Source: Halopseudomonas yangmingensis
GTDB taxonomy: Bacteria; Pseudomonadota; Gammaproteobacteria; Pseudomonadales; Pseudomonadaceae
Length of the DNA: 64,000 nucleotides
NCBI RefSeq assembly: GCF_900114825.1
Contig: NZ_FOUI01000002.1
Coordinates: 248,001-312,000 of the forward strand
Direction of reading: 5' to 3'
In this document: one piece after another, positions 32,903-41,035 of the stretch
How positions within the stretch are numbered: position 1 is the first letter of the stretch
Layout of the letters: each line of letters begins with the position of its first letter
Translations under genes and position numbers: made by a program
The notes under the pieces: generated by a model
What the model was told of the DNA's origin: nothing
Database searches by the model: none
What the model saw: the letters and a program-made list of their open reading frames with translations, nothing else

Positions 32903-34138
32903 ATGGAACAGGTTTTATATTCATTGCCGGATGGGTGGGAGTGGCAAGTGTTAGCAGATGTTGTTGTTAAAACGGAAAACTTGAACCCGTTAAAACACGC
33001 AGATCAGCTGTGGACGTACATTGATATATCATCAGTAGATCGTGATCGATTTTCAGTTATAGATCCAAAGAAAATTCTAGGAAAAGATGCTCCATCACGG
33101 GCGAAAAAGCATGTACAGCTAAAGGACGTGATATTTGCGACGACACGACCAAACTTGAAAAACATAGCGTTGATTCGGGAAGAATATAGCTCACCAGTGG
33201 CTTCGACAGGTTTCTGTGTACTTAGAGCTAACGAAAAGGTTTTACCTGACTATTTGTTTTATTTTGTCACAACAGATTTTGTTCAAGCCCAAATTGAGCC
33301 CTATGTTGGTGGCGCTTCATACCCCGCGATTACTGATGGTAATCTTAAGAAGACTCCAATACCGATACCAAGCATCGAAGAACAAAAAAGTATCGTCGAA
33401 AAACTCGATGCACTAATCACCCGCATCGATACCGCCATCGAGCATTTGCAGGAAAGCGTCACACTGGCTGATGCGTTGTATGCGAGTGAGCTTAATAAGG
33501 TTTTCCCATCAGATGCTGATATCGAGTCTTTATCAGCTAAAGCTGGCTGGGTTTCACTGTCCGATATTTGCATTTTCGAAAACGGAGATCGAGGTAAAAA
33601 CTACCCATCTAAATCAGCATTCGTAGCTGAAGGTATTCCTGTAGTTAGTGCCGGTAATCTTGGGGAAAGATATATAGATCATAAAGGGCTCAATTACATC
33701 ACGCCTGAGCGTTATGACTTGCTAAGAAGTGGCCGAATAAAAATTGGAGATATCTTGTTTTGCTTAAGAGGCTCATTAGGAAAGGTAGCGATTTCAAAAG
33801 ACATTAATGAAGGCGTAATTGCTTCATCACTGGTGATTATCAGGCCAAAAGAACATGTGTCAGCTGAATACATCTATAGGTACTTAAGAAGTAGTCTCTG
33901 CCAAAAATTTATCTCTTACTATAACAACGGCGCAGCGCAGCCAAACTTGTCTGCCAAAAGCCTAGGGAGGTTCATGTTGCCACTTCCTAATGCTGACGAA
34001 CAAAAAATAATCGTCGAGGCTTTAGATGAGAAATATCAACTTAGCCAGAAGTTGCTAGATGCACTGAGAAATAAAATTAACCATCTTCAAAGCCTGAAAG
34101 CATCAATTCTCGATTCCGCCTTTAAAGGCGAGCTCTAA
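32903..34138 (+). CDS. hsdS: Type I restriction-modification specificity subunit
   Basis: 411 residues with the canonical duplicated layout: target-recognition domain 1 (about 5-150), conserved coiled region IEEQKSIVEKLDALITRI (about 155-200), domain 2 (about 205-360), and a second conserved region DEQKIIVEALDEKYQL (about 363-411). The two conserved segments share a nucleotide direct repeat (around 33380 and 33998). The TRD segments are the most AT-rich coding DNA in the window, consistent with shuffling of specificity domains. Recognition sequence cannot be predicted by eye. Confidence 0.92.
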   Translation: MEQVLYSLPDGWEWQVLADVVVKTENLNPLKHADQLWTYIDISSVDRDRFSVIDPKKILGKDAPSRAKKHVQLKDVIFATTRPNLKNIALIREEYSSPVASTGFCVLRANEKVLPDYLFYFVTTDFVQAQIEPYVGGASYPAITDGNLKKTPIPIPSIEEQKSIVEKLDALITRIDTAIEHLQESVTLADALYASELNKVFPSDADIESLSAKAGWVSLSDICIFENGDRGKNYPSKSAFVAEGIPVVSAGNLGERYIDHKGLNYITPERYDLLRSGRIKIGDILFCLRGSLGKVAISKDINEGVIASSLVIIRPKEHVSAEYIYRYLRSSLCQKFISYYNNGAAQPNLSAKSLGRFMLPLPNADEQKIIVEALDEKYQLSQKLLDALRNKINHLQSLKASILDSAFKGEL

Positions 34139-34147
34139 GGAGGGAGT

Positions 34148-36169
34148 ATGAGTTTACAAACCAACCTCAAAGGCCGATTACGAAACACCTCTTTGCCCAA
34201 AAGCCACGGCCTGATGCCCGTTTTTGAGGCGGTGGTAAACTCAATTCACTCAATCGAAGAAAAGGGCAATGCCGATAATGGAAAGATTGTTCTGCGCATC
34301 AATCGAGCGACCCAAGGGGGCCTGGATTTAGATGCCAAAGCTCTACCGCCGATCATCGGTTTCACCATCACCGATAATGGCTGTGGTTTTGATGAAACAA
34401 ACTTTAAGTCATTTGAAACGCTGGATTCCGACCATAAAATAAGCAAAGGCTGCCGAGGGGTTGGCCGCTTGATGTGGCTGAAGGTATTTGATCTGGTAGA
34501 AGTGGAGAGCCACTTCCGCGATGGTGATGGTGAACTAAAAAAACGCGTATTCTGCTTTGACGATAAACTGGGCGTCCATGGTGAAAAGGTTGTGGCGGCT
34601 ACCGAACAGCAGTCGGGGACCCTCATCAAGCTAGTAGGGTTTGATGAGAACTTTAGAAAACAGGTTCCCACCAAAGGGCAGTCCATCGCCAATCAATTGC
34701 TTGAACATGTGCTCTGGTACTTTGTTCGTCAAGGCAGCGCACCCAAGATTCTGGTTGAAGATGCAGGTGACGTGTTCGACCTTGACCACTTGCTCGAAGA
34801 GCATATGCACGCCAGTGCGTTTCTCGAAACGATTTCAATCCGCGATTATTCCTTCGACCTGACCCACATTAAGTTTCGTGCATCAGTAAATAAAAAGCAT
34901 CAGTTAGCTCTCTGTGCGGCTAACCGGCTGGTCAAAGAAGAGTCTATTCAAGGTAAGCTCCCTGGCCTGTACGGTAGAATTTCAGACGCTTCCGGCGAGT
35001 TCACCTACACCTGCTACGTATCTTCTGATTATCTAAACGAGCACGTGCGAAGCGAACGTACCTCCTTTGATATTGCCGAAGACGTTGAGGACATGCTCAA
35101 CGAAGTCAGCTTCAAGGATATTCGCGATGCAGTGTTAGAACGCACTAAAGAATATCTACAAGATGTACTCGCGGAAAATGTCTCAGCTGGTCGCAAAAGA
35201 GTAGACGATTTTATTAACAATCACGCACCTCGCTACCGCCCCATTGCCAACTACGTTTCGGAAGAGCTACTGATTGTTGACCCAGAAAAGTCGGACAAGG
35301 AGCTTGAACTACACCTACATGCACAGTGGTATGAGGTGGAGCGACAATTAGTGAGCGAAGGCCATGACATCATGCAGCCTCAGTATGAGGAGCATGTCGA
35401 AGAATACAAAGAACGGCTGAGTGAATATCTACGCAAAGCAGAGGACCTTAAAAAATCAGACCTCGCAAATTACGTTTCACATCGCAAGGTAATTATTGAT
35501 CTACTACAAAAATCCATAGAGCGTCTGGAAGATGGAAAGTATGCTCGCGAAGATATGATTCACGAACTTATTATGCCAATGCGAAAGGATTCCACAGAAA
35601 TTTTCCTCGACTCTAGCAACCTATGGCTGATCGATGAGCGCTTGGCATTTCACAATTACTTAGCCTCGGATAAGACGCTGCGTGCCATGCCGATTACTGA
35701 TAATGACTCAAACAAAGAGCCCGATTTACTTAGTCTGCGTGTATTCGATAATCCACTTCTCGTTAACGATAAGGCAAGTTTTCCTCTTGCGGCAATTACT
35801 GTGATCGAGATAAAGCGCCCAATGCGTAACGATATGCGTGAAGGTGAGGATAAAGATCCAATCGATCAAGCACTTAGTTATCTGGAGAGAATACGAGAAG
35901 GAAAAGTCACCACAAGAACAGGCCGCCCTATCCCAAGGAATACTGATATTCCTGGTTATTGCTATGTCTTATGTGATCTCACTGAATCAATGCGACGTCG
36001 TTGTCGGCGGGCAAATCTACGGATTACCTCTGACGGCATGGGTTATTTCGGTTACAACGAACCTTCCCATGCCTACATTGAAGTGCTCAGCTTTGATCAA
36101 ATTGTACACGCAGCAAGAGAGCGTAACAGAGCATTCTTTGACAAATTGGGGCTGCCAGCAGCCCATTAG
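34148..36169 (+). CDS. GHKL ATPase fused to a PD-(D/E)xK-like nuclease, last gene of the defence operon
   Basis: 673 residues. N-terminal GHKL (Hsp90/MutL/histidine-kinase type) ATP site: N box FEAVVNSIHS (N31), G1 box DNGCG (76-80), G2-like GCRGVGRLMW (101-110). A middle transducer-like region follows, then a charged helical stretch (about 400-470) that may be coiled coil. The C-terminal 150 residues carry EPDLL (D526) and VIEIKRP (E554-x-K556), a PD-(D/E)xK nuclease signature, with QALSYLERIREG after it. Nine bases after hsdS with GGAGGGAG ribosome site. Not part of canonical type I systems; probably an ATP-gated nuclease effector. I do not recognise a named system for it. Confidence 0.65.
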   Translation: MSLQTNLKGRLRNTSLPKSHGLMPVFEAVVNSIHSIEEKGNADNGKIVLRINRATQGGLDLDAKALPPIIGFTITDNGCGFDETNFKSFETLDSDHKISKGCRGVGRLMWLKVFDLVEVESHFRDGDGELKKRVFCFDDKLGVHGEKVVAATEQQSGTLIKLVGFDENFRKQVPTKGQSIANQLLEHVLWYFVRQGSAPKILVEDAGDVFDLDHLLEEHMHASAFLETISIRDYSFDLTHIKFRASVNKKHQLALCAANRLVKEESIQGKLPGLYGRISDASGEFTYTCYVSSDYLNEHVRSERTSFDIAEDVEDMLNEVSFKDIRDAVLERTKEYLQDVLAENVSAGRKRVDDFINNHAPRYRPIANYVSEELLIVDPEKSDKELELHLHAQWYEVERQLVSEGHDIMQPQYEEHVEEYKERLSEYLRKAEDLKKSDLANYVSHRKVIIDLLQKSIERLEDGKYAREDMIHELIMPMRKDSTEIFLDSSNLWLIDERLAFHNYLASDKTLRAMPITDNDSNKEPDLLSLRVFDNPLLVNDKASFPLAAITVIEIKRPMRNDMREGEDKDPIDQALSYLERIREGKVTTRTGRPIPRNTDIPGYCYVLCDLTESMRRRCRRANLRITSDGMGYFGYNEPSHAYIEVLSFDQIVHAARERNRAFFDKLGLPAAH

Positions 36170-36187
36170 ACATGAGGAGATATACCA

Positions 36188-36217
36188 CTGCTGTACTGAA
36201 CCCAATCAGTACAGCAG
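36188..36217 (+). terminator. Hairpin after the defence operon
   Basis: CTGCTGTACTGA (36188-36199) and TCAGTACAGCAG (36206-36217) are perfect 12-bp arms with a six-base loop, 18 bases past the last stop. A very stable stem but no U-run follows, so termination efficiency is uncertain; it may instead protect the mRNA end. Confidence 0.55.
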
Positions 36218-36226
36218 CGGTACACT
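36203..36226 (+). repeat. Imperfect repeat of the sequence upstream of the CvfB-like gene (copy inside island)
   Basis: The stretch CAATCAG-TACAGCAG-CGGTACACT resembles CAATCAGGTACACTGG-CGGTACACT at 36562-36586 beyond the island, with one gap and three mismatches in 25 positions. It overlaps the right arm of the hairpin. Meaning unknown. Confidence 0.5.
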
Positions 36227-36345
36227 CATCCGTTCTGACCACCTTCGCAAAATTACGCTAACCTATTGTCACAAAAGTACTTTTCGTTTATCTGCATTAC
36301 GGTTGGCTATCCTTGATTTTGCTGGGCTTGCAGCGTTGCGTGCAA

Positions 36346-36426
36346 ACTCATAATCGATTGGTCGCAGGTTCAAGTCCTGCTGGGCCCACCACTCCCTCCG
36401 GTCGTACTGGTCCTCATGGGACTAAT
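36346..36426 (+). repeat. Right 81-bp direct repeat (attR)
   Basis: Exact copy of 26598-26678: anticodon loop, variable loop, T-arm, acceptor 3' strand, CCA, and 35 bases of flank ending GGACTAAT. The 5' half of the tRNA is absent here, so this copy cannot make a tRNA. It defines the right edge of the island. Confidence 0.95.
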
Positions 36427-36496
36427 CCAGCCCGAAATCACAGATTTCGGTCGTTACGGCGGCGCAAAGCAATGCTTTGCAAAACCCCGCCTGCAC
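36427..36496 (+). other. Short segment with two perfect hairpins between att copies 2 and 3
   Basis: Seventy bases that hold CCGAAATC/GATTTCGG (36432-36450, loop ACA) and GCAAAGC/GCTTTGC (36464-36480, loop AAT). It is bounded by the right 81-bp repeat and a third, shorter tRNA-derived repeat, so it looks like the remnant of an earlier insertion or excision event. Confidence 0.5.
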
Positions 36497-36525
36497 CCTG
36501 CTGGGCCCACCACTCCCTCCGGTCG
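36497..36525 (+). repeat. Third, partial att-like repeat (29 bp)
   Basis: CCTGCTGGGCCCACCACTCC and the next nine bases (CTCCGGTCG, overlapping by reading) repeat the tRNA 3' end and first flank bases exactly, then diverge. Suggests the tRNA site has been used more than once. Confidence 0.8.
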
Positions 36526-36561
36526 CACGCTGATCCAGCCACGCAGCCCAGCTGCTCGAGG

Positions 36562-36586
36562 CAATCAGGTACACTGGCGGTACACT
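36562..36586 (+). repeat. Chromosomal copy of the imperfect repeat, upstream of the CvfB-like gene
   Basis: Contains two GGTACACT units (36568-36575 and 36579-36586) and parallels 36203-36226 inside the island. It is about 50 bases before the CvfB-like start, so it may include that gene's promoter or operator. Confidence 0.45.
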
Positions 36587-36637
36587 GCCGCGCGCTTTCG
36601 CGCCCGGCACCTTGATGATTTTCCGCAGGATTAACGC

Positions 36638-37501
36638 ATGGCTGAGATCGGCCGTTACAACACCCTTGTTATCAGCAAACACACCGACTTCGGCCTGTAT
36701 CTGCAGGGCGGGGAGCTGGGCGAGATACTCTTGCCGAAACGCTATATACCGAAACAGGACGACCTGCAGCCCGGGGACAGCCTGCGCGTGTTTCTGTATC
36801 TGGACAGCGAGGACCGGCCTATCGCCACCACCCTCAGACCGCGCGCCCAGGTCGGTGAATTCGCCAGCCTGAAGGTGACCGACGTCAACCCGGTGGGCGC
36901 CTTCCTCGACTGGGGCCTGCCCAAGGATGTGCTGTTGCCCCATGGTCAAATGCGCAAGCCGTTGCAGCCGGGTGACTGGTGTACGGTGTATCTGTATCTG
37001 GACAACGCCAGCCGACGCATTACCGCAACCACCAAGCTGGACCGCCACCTGGACCAGAGCCCGCCGCGCTACCGGGTTGGTGAGGCGGTGGAGTTCCTGC
37101 TGGCAGAACGCACCGACCTGGGTTTCAAGGCGATTATCGACAACCGCCATGCCGGTTTGCTGCACCGCAACGAGCTGTTTCGCCCGGTACGCCTCGGCAT
37201 GCGCCTGTCAGGCTTTATCCGTGAGGTGCGTCCGGACGGCAAGCTGAACCTGACCCTGCAGGCACCCGGCAAGGCCGGTGCCGATGCCTTGCAATCGGCC
37301 ATTCTGAATGAACTGCAGAACCGCGGCGGCACACTGCCAATGGGCGATCACAGCGACCCGCAAACGATTGCCGAACTGTTCGGCTGCAGCAAGGGCGCCT
37401 TCAAGCGCGCCATTGGCGGCCTGCTGAAACAGGGTCAGATACGCCTCTGCGACCGGCATATCGAACTGGTTGACGGACAGTCAGTACAGAACGATCAGTA
37501 A
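36638..37501 (+). CDS. S1-domain RNA-binding protein, CvfB/YitL family
   Basis: 287-residue protein built from S1-like OB folds with a C-terminal winged-helix. The first module reads GRYNTLVISKHTDFGLYLQGG with GEILLPKRYIP; the second (about 65-140) has FASLKVTDVNPVGAFLDWGLPKDVLLP; a third (about 145-215) contains YLDNASRRITAT and TDLGFKAIIDNRHAGLLHRNE; the tail FGCSKGAFKRAIGGLLKQGQI is the winged helix. This is the CvfB/YitL layout, known for RNA binding and virulence-gene effects in Gram-positives. First chromosomal gene right of the island. Overlaps the convergent lipoprotein gene end by seven bases. Confidence 0.88.
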   Translation: MAEIGRYNTLVISKHTDFGLYLQGGELGEILLPKRYIPKQDDLQPGDSLRVFLYLDSEDRPIATTLRPRAQVGEFASLKVTDVNPVGAFLDWGLPKDVLLPHGQMRKPLQPGDWCTVYLYLDNASRRITATTKLDRHLDQSPPRYRVGEAVEFLLAERTDLGFKAIIDNRHAGLLHRNELFRPVRLGMRLSGFIREVRPDGKLNLTLQAPGKAGADALQSAILNELQNRGGTLPMGDHSDPQTIAELFGCSKGAFKRAIGGLLKQGQIRLCDRHIELVDGQSVQNDQ

Positions 37502-38574
37502 CCGGTCATCTCCAGATAGCCCATGCCGGTATGGCTGCCACCTATTCGTATCGGCCCCTCCCAGTAAGGAATGCCGGTCCCCATCCAGGCCTGCGGGTTG
37601 AGCGCCTCTACCCGCACATCCAGCCCCTGTGATGGCACCTGCAATTGCCATTCGGTGGGCAAACGCCTCCCCGCCACCCGCGTCTGACCTAGCGGACGCA
37701 TGTTGATCTGTGAGGGCTGCAGCGCGGTTAGCTGCCCCTCTGCATCAATCCAGCTGCCTGAGAAATAGTCTGCTGCGGTCCGGCTGCGCAGTCTGAACAG
37801 CATCACCCGCTCGCCGCTGGCCAGACTCAGCGAAAACCAGTCCCAGCCTTGCTGGTCCGCAGCCAGTGGCTGGCTGCTCCATTCACGATCGAGCCAGCCG
37901 GTGCCGTTGACCTGATAGGTTTGGCCATCCCATTCCAGCTCGCCACTCACCTGAAAAAACGGCTGGCTGTAGTACCAGGACGCCTGCCCCTGATCCGACT
38001 TGCGGCTAAAACCCCGCTCGCCGTGCAGCACCAGTGGCCGGTCACTGCGCAGTTGCAGCCGGTAGGCAAAACCGTCACCGCTGGCACGCAACTGCAGCGC
38101 ATCCAGTTGCGGCCCGCCTTCGCTGTGCAACTGCCAGTCGTCGATCCAGACCCGCAGTGGGTCGGCCTCTGCGCCGGCCTGCCCTATGCCGCCGCGCGCC
38201 AGACGCTCGGCATGCCGGTGCGCATCTTCCCGGGTGACTGCCGCGTGCCCCAACCAGAGTTGCGGGCTTTGCCAGCCAGTCACCTGCTCGCTGGTCTGCT
38301 CCGGCCGCAGGGCCTGGCGGAACAGTGTCCATTGCACGCCCCAGTCGCGCCCCTGCTTATCCTTCAAGTTGGCCGTCAAATACCACCACTCGATGCGATG
38401 TGCCGGATGTGCGCCGTGATCCGCCGGAAAACTCAGCGGCGTACCCGGCGTTACTTCCGCAAAGTTTTCGGCGTGGCTGCCAAGTCCGGCAAATCCCTGA
38501 CCAGCCGCCGGCGGCTGATCATCGCAGCCGTACAGCCATAGCGCAGCGCACAACAGGCAGAGGACTCTATTCAT
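37495..38574 (-). CDS. AttH/CrtC-like lipocalin-domain lipoprotein
   Basis: 359 residues starting MNRVLCLLCAALWLYGC with a lipobox (LYGC), so a lipid-anchored envelope protein. The body is the two-lipocalin-domain family named for carotenoid 1,2-hydratase CrtC and AttH: HRIEWWYLTANLKDKQGRDW, QWTLFRQAL, then SWYYSQPFFQVSGELEWDG, VNGTGWLDREWSSQPL and WDWFSLSLASGERVMLFRLR. In att-type loci this protein pairs with an ABC transporter, as here: its start overlaps the FtsX-like permease by eight bases. Substrate is not known; hydratase activity on carotenoids is not implied. Confidence 0.82.
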   Translation of the reverse strand: MNRVLCLLCAALWLYGCDDQPPAAGQGFAGLGSHAENFAEVTPGTPLSFPADHGAHPAHRIEWWYLTANLKDKQGRDWGVQWTLFRQALRPEQTSEQVTGWQSPQLWLGHAAVTREDAHRHAERLARGGIGQAGAEADPLRVWIDDWQLHSEGGPQLDALQLRASGDGFAYRLQLRSDRPLVLHGERGFSRKSDQGQASWYYSQPFFQVSGELEWDGQTYQVNGTGWLDREWSSQPLAADQQGWDWFSLSLASGERVMLFRLRSRTAADYFSGSWIDAEGQLTALQPSQINMRPLGQTRVAGRRLPTEWQLQVPSQGLDVRVEALNPQAWMGTGIPYWEGPIRIGGSHTGMGYLEMTGY

Positions 38575-41035
38575 GGACAAACCGCCTGAGCATGCTCATC
38601 GGCCCGCGGGAGCGCAAGCGCCAGAGTGGCCACAGGCAGGCCAAGGTCACGGCCAGCATGGCCAGCCCGGCCAGTTGCAGCCATTGCAGCGGGAACCAGT
38701 GCCAGGGCAACCGCCAGCCAAAGGCCTGGACATTCACCACATCCACCAGCAGCCAGGCCAACAGCAGGCCCAGCGGGATTGCCAGCAGCAAGGTGAGGCA
38801 GGCCAGCGACAACATTTGCAGCAGACTCAGCCACGCCAGCCGCCTGGCGCTGAGTCCGACCGCCCAGAGCGGAGCGAGTTGCAGCAGCCGGCTGTCGGCC
38901 AGTGTCAGCAGGCTGCCAAACAGCCCCAGCACCGCCACCAGCAGTACCAGCCGGTTGAGTGCGCTGGTGGCGGCAAAGGTCTGCTCGAATACCCGGCTCG
39001 ACCATTGCTGCAGACTGCGCTGGTCAATCGCCTGATTACCCGGCAGCCCCAGCGCCTGACGAATCCGCTCAACCAACAGGGCCGGATCACCGTGCTCCAG
39101 CAGAACCGCAAAGCTTCGCGGCGGCAACTGCGGCCAGGCCTGGCGCAGCAGGCCGGAATCCATCAGCACCTGACCACGCGGGTTGCCATAATCCGCGTAG
39201 CTGCCCAGCACCTTAAGGCTCGGGCGAGCCGGCAGCATGTCCAGGGTCAGACTGTCGCCCACCGACAGCTGCAAGCGACGCAGCAACTGCTCACTGAGCA
39301 ACACACCCTCAGCCGCCGCCAATCGCGGCCAGACATCCTCGTCGGCCTGCAACAGTGGCCAGCTATCGGCATACAGCGGATGCTCAAGAATACCGCTGAG
39401 TTCCACCGGCCAACCCTGCAACTGTGCCTGCCGCTGCCAGCTGGGCAACACGGCGGATACCTCGGGCTGGCTCAACAGCCACTGCTCAATCGCCGTGGCC
39501 TGCTCAGGCGAATCGGCACGCAGATACACATCGGCGGCCAGCCGCTGCTGCAGCCAGCCCTCGAAGGTCAGACGAAAGCCACTGGTCATGCTGCCGACCC
39601 CGGTATTCGCAGCCAGGGTCAGCAGCAAGGCCATCAGTGCCAGCCCCAGACCACCCAGCTGCTGCTGGCTGTCGGCCCAGAACCAGCGTACCAACGGGCG
39701 CCGCGACAGGCGCCGGGCCAGGCCGAGTAGACCGGCCAGCCAGGGTGGCAGCAGCAAGGCGGCGCCCAGCAACACGCAGGCAAGCAACAGCAAACCGCTG
39801 GCCAGACCATCACCCAACCACCAGAGGCAACCACCCAGCCCCACCAGCAGCAGGCCAGTCAGCGCCTGCCAACGCAGCAGCCGGCGCTGCGCGGCACGCC
39901 AGGCCTGCGGCCGCGCCCACTGCAATACCGGCAGGCGCAAACCCTGCCAGAAACTCGCAGCGCCGGCCAACAGACTACCCAGCAGCGCCATCCCCAGCCC
40001 GCTCAGCCACCAGTGCCAGGACAGCTGCAAACGGGCGGCCACCGCGGTGCCATACAGCCCGCGCAAGCTGCCGGCCAGATCTGCCAGCAGCCAGCCGGCC
40101 AGCAATCGGCCGCTGAGCAAGCCCAGGCTTCCGGCCAGCAGGGCGAGCAGCAGCAATTCCGCCAGCAACAGCACAGCCAGCAGCCGCAACGACACCCCGC
40201 AACTGCGCAAGCCCTGCAGCATGCTGCGCCGCTGCTGCACCGCCAGCCCGGCAGCGGCATGCACGATAAAGAGTCCGACGACAAAGGCCAGCAATCCCAA
40301 AGCGGTCAGGTTCAGATGAAAGCTGTCGGTCAGGCGAGCCAGCTCGGCTTCCTCGCGTTGCTGCCACAGCAGATTGATTCCCTGTGGCAGCGCCGGCTGT
40401 TGCGCGGCAAAGCCCTGCTCCACCAGCAATTCGCTGAGCTGGCCGGGCAAGTCCAGCAACTGCTGGGCCTGACCTATGTCCATCACCAGCGTGCCGGGTG
40501 GCACCGCCGCCCTGACCTGCAAGGCTGGGAGCGGCCGGGCATTCACCGCCTGCGGGCGCTGGCCCTGCTGCCAGCCCAGCTCGGCCAGACTGTCGGCGGC
40601 AATCCAGCTCTGCCCCTGATCCAGCAGAAAGAGCTCTAACTCAGCGGTTTCTTCCACCACCTGCGCCAGTGCCCCCTCGCTGGGCAGCGTCAGCGGGTCA
40701 ATGCCGACCACCTGCAGACGCTGCGGTCCGGTCGGGCCGTCAAACAACAGGGTTCCCTGCAGCAACGGTGATACCGGCCAACCCGCCCGGCGCAGTTGCA
40801 CATAGATATCCTGGTTGATCAGACCGCTGCCTTCGGCGACCAGCAGGCTCTGCTGAGCGCTACCAAACAGCTCCGCGGCACGCTGGTAACTGTCACGCGC
40901 CTGGGTATTCAGCGCCTGCACGCCGCTCCACAGCGCGGTGGCCAGCCACAGGCCAAGCAACAGGCAGGCCGCCTGCAGTGGATGACGGCGCCAATGGGCC
41001 AGCAGCGCCCGCCAGCACAGCCAAAAGCGACCCAT
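38567..41035 (-). CDS. FtsX/MacB-like ABC transporter permease (AttFG-like fusion)
   Basis: 822-residue membrane protein with two FtsX-type units in one chain: an N-terminal TM helix (LQAACLLLGLWLATALWSG), a periplasmic domain, three TMs around 230-350, four more around 370-470, a second periplasmic domain, and a C-terminal three-TM bundle. LolE/MacB-like architecture points to mechanotransmission or lipoprotein/lipid extrusion rather than import. ATG at 41035 overlaps the ATPase stop in TGATG; a GTG three bases earlier is possible. Extremely rich in Leu, Ala, Gln. Works with the flanking ATPase and lipocalin lipoprotein. Confidence 0.85.
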   Translation of the reverse strand: MGRFWLCWRALLAHWRRHPLQAACLLLGLWLATALWSGVQALNTQARDSYQRAAELFGSAQQSLLVAEGSGLINQDIYVQLRRAGWPVSPLLQGTLLFDGPTGPQRLQVVGIDPLTLPSEGALAQVVEETAELELFLLDQGQSWIAADSLAELGWQQGQRPQAVNARPLPALQVRAAVPPGTLVMDIGQAQQLLDLPGQLSELLVEQGFAAQQPALPQGINLLWQQREEAELARLTDSFHLNLTALGLLAFVVGLFIVHAAAGLAVQQRRSMLQGLRSCGVSLRLLAVLLLAELLLLALLAGSLGLLSGRLLAGWLLADLAGSLRGLYGTAVAARLQLSWHWWLSGLGMALLGSLLAGAASFWQGLRLPVLQWARPQAWRAAQRRLLRWQALTGLLLVGLGGCLWWLGDGLASGLLLLACVLLGAALLLPPWLAGLLGLARRLSRRPLVRWFWADSQQQLGGLGLALMALLLTLAANTGVGSMTSGFRLTFEGWLQQRLAADVYLRADSPEQATAIEQWLLSQPEVSAVLPSWQRQAQLQGWPVELSGILEHPLYADSWPLLQADEDVWPRLAAAEGVLLSEQLLRRLQLSVGDSLTLDMLPARPSLKVLGSYADYGNPRGQVLMDSGLLRQAWPQLPPRSFAVLLEHGDPALLVERIRQALGLPGNQAIDQRSLQQWSSRVFEQTFAATSALNRLVLLVAVLGLFGSLLTLADSRLLQLAPLWAVGLSARRLAWLSLLQMLSLACLTLLLAIPLGLLLAWLLVDVVNVQAFGWRLPWHWFPLQWLQLAGLAMLAVTLACLWPLWRLRSRGPMSMLRRFVHE

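Larger units (their letters stand above)
26598..36426 (+). mobile_element. tRNA-integrated defence island without integrase
   Basis: DNA between two perfect 81-bp direct repeats, the left one inside the complete tRNA-Ile2. The interior is visibly AT-richer than the chromosome on both sides, most strongly in hsdS, and codon use changes abruptly. It carries one tight operon of six genes (HTH regulator, HsdR, AAA/TOPRIM-like protein, HsdM, HsdS, GHKL-nuclease) with junctions of -1 to 9 bases. No integrase, excisionase, transposase or replication gene is present, so it is a degraded island or needs an integrase in trans. Boundaries are read directly; mobility is inference. Confidence 0.88.

Noticed and set aside
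36170-36345. GGAGATATACC just after the last island gene looks like a strong ribosome site for a small extra gene
   Set aside because: No ATG, GTG or TTG at proper spacing opens a frame of useful length; the sequence instead enters the 12-bp hairpin.
26679-36345. Search for an integrase, excisionase or transposase in the island
   Set aside because: All substantial frames belong to the six described genes; remaining frames are antisense or short and show no recombinase motifs.
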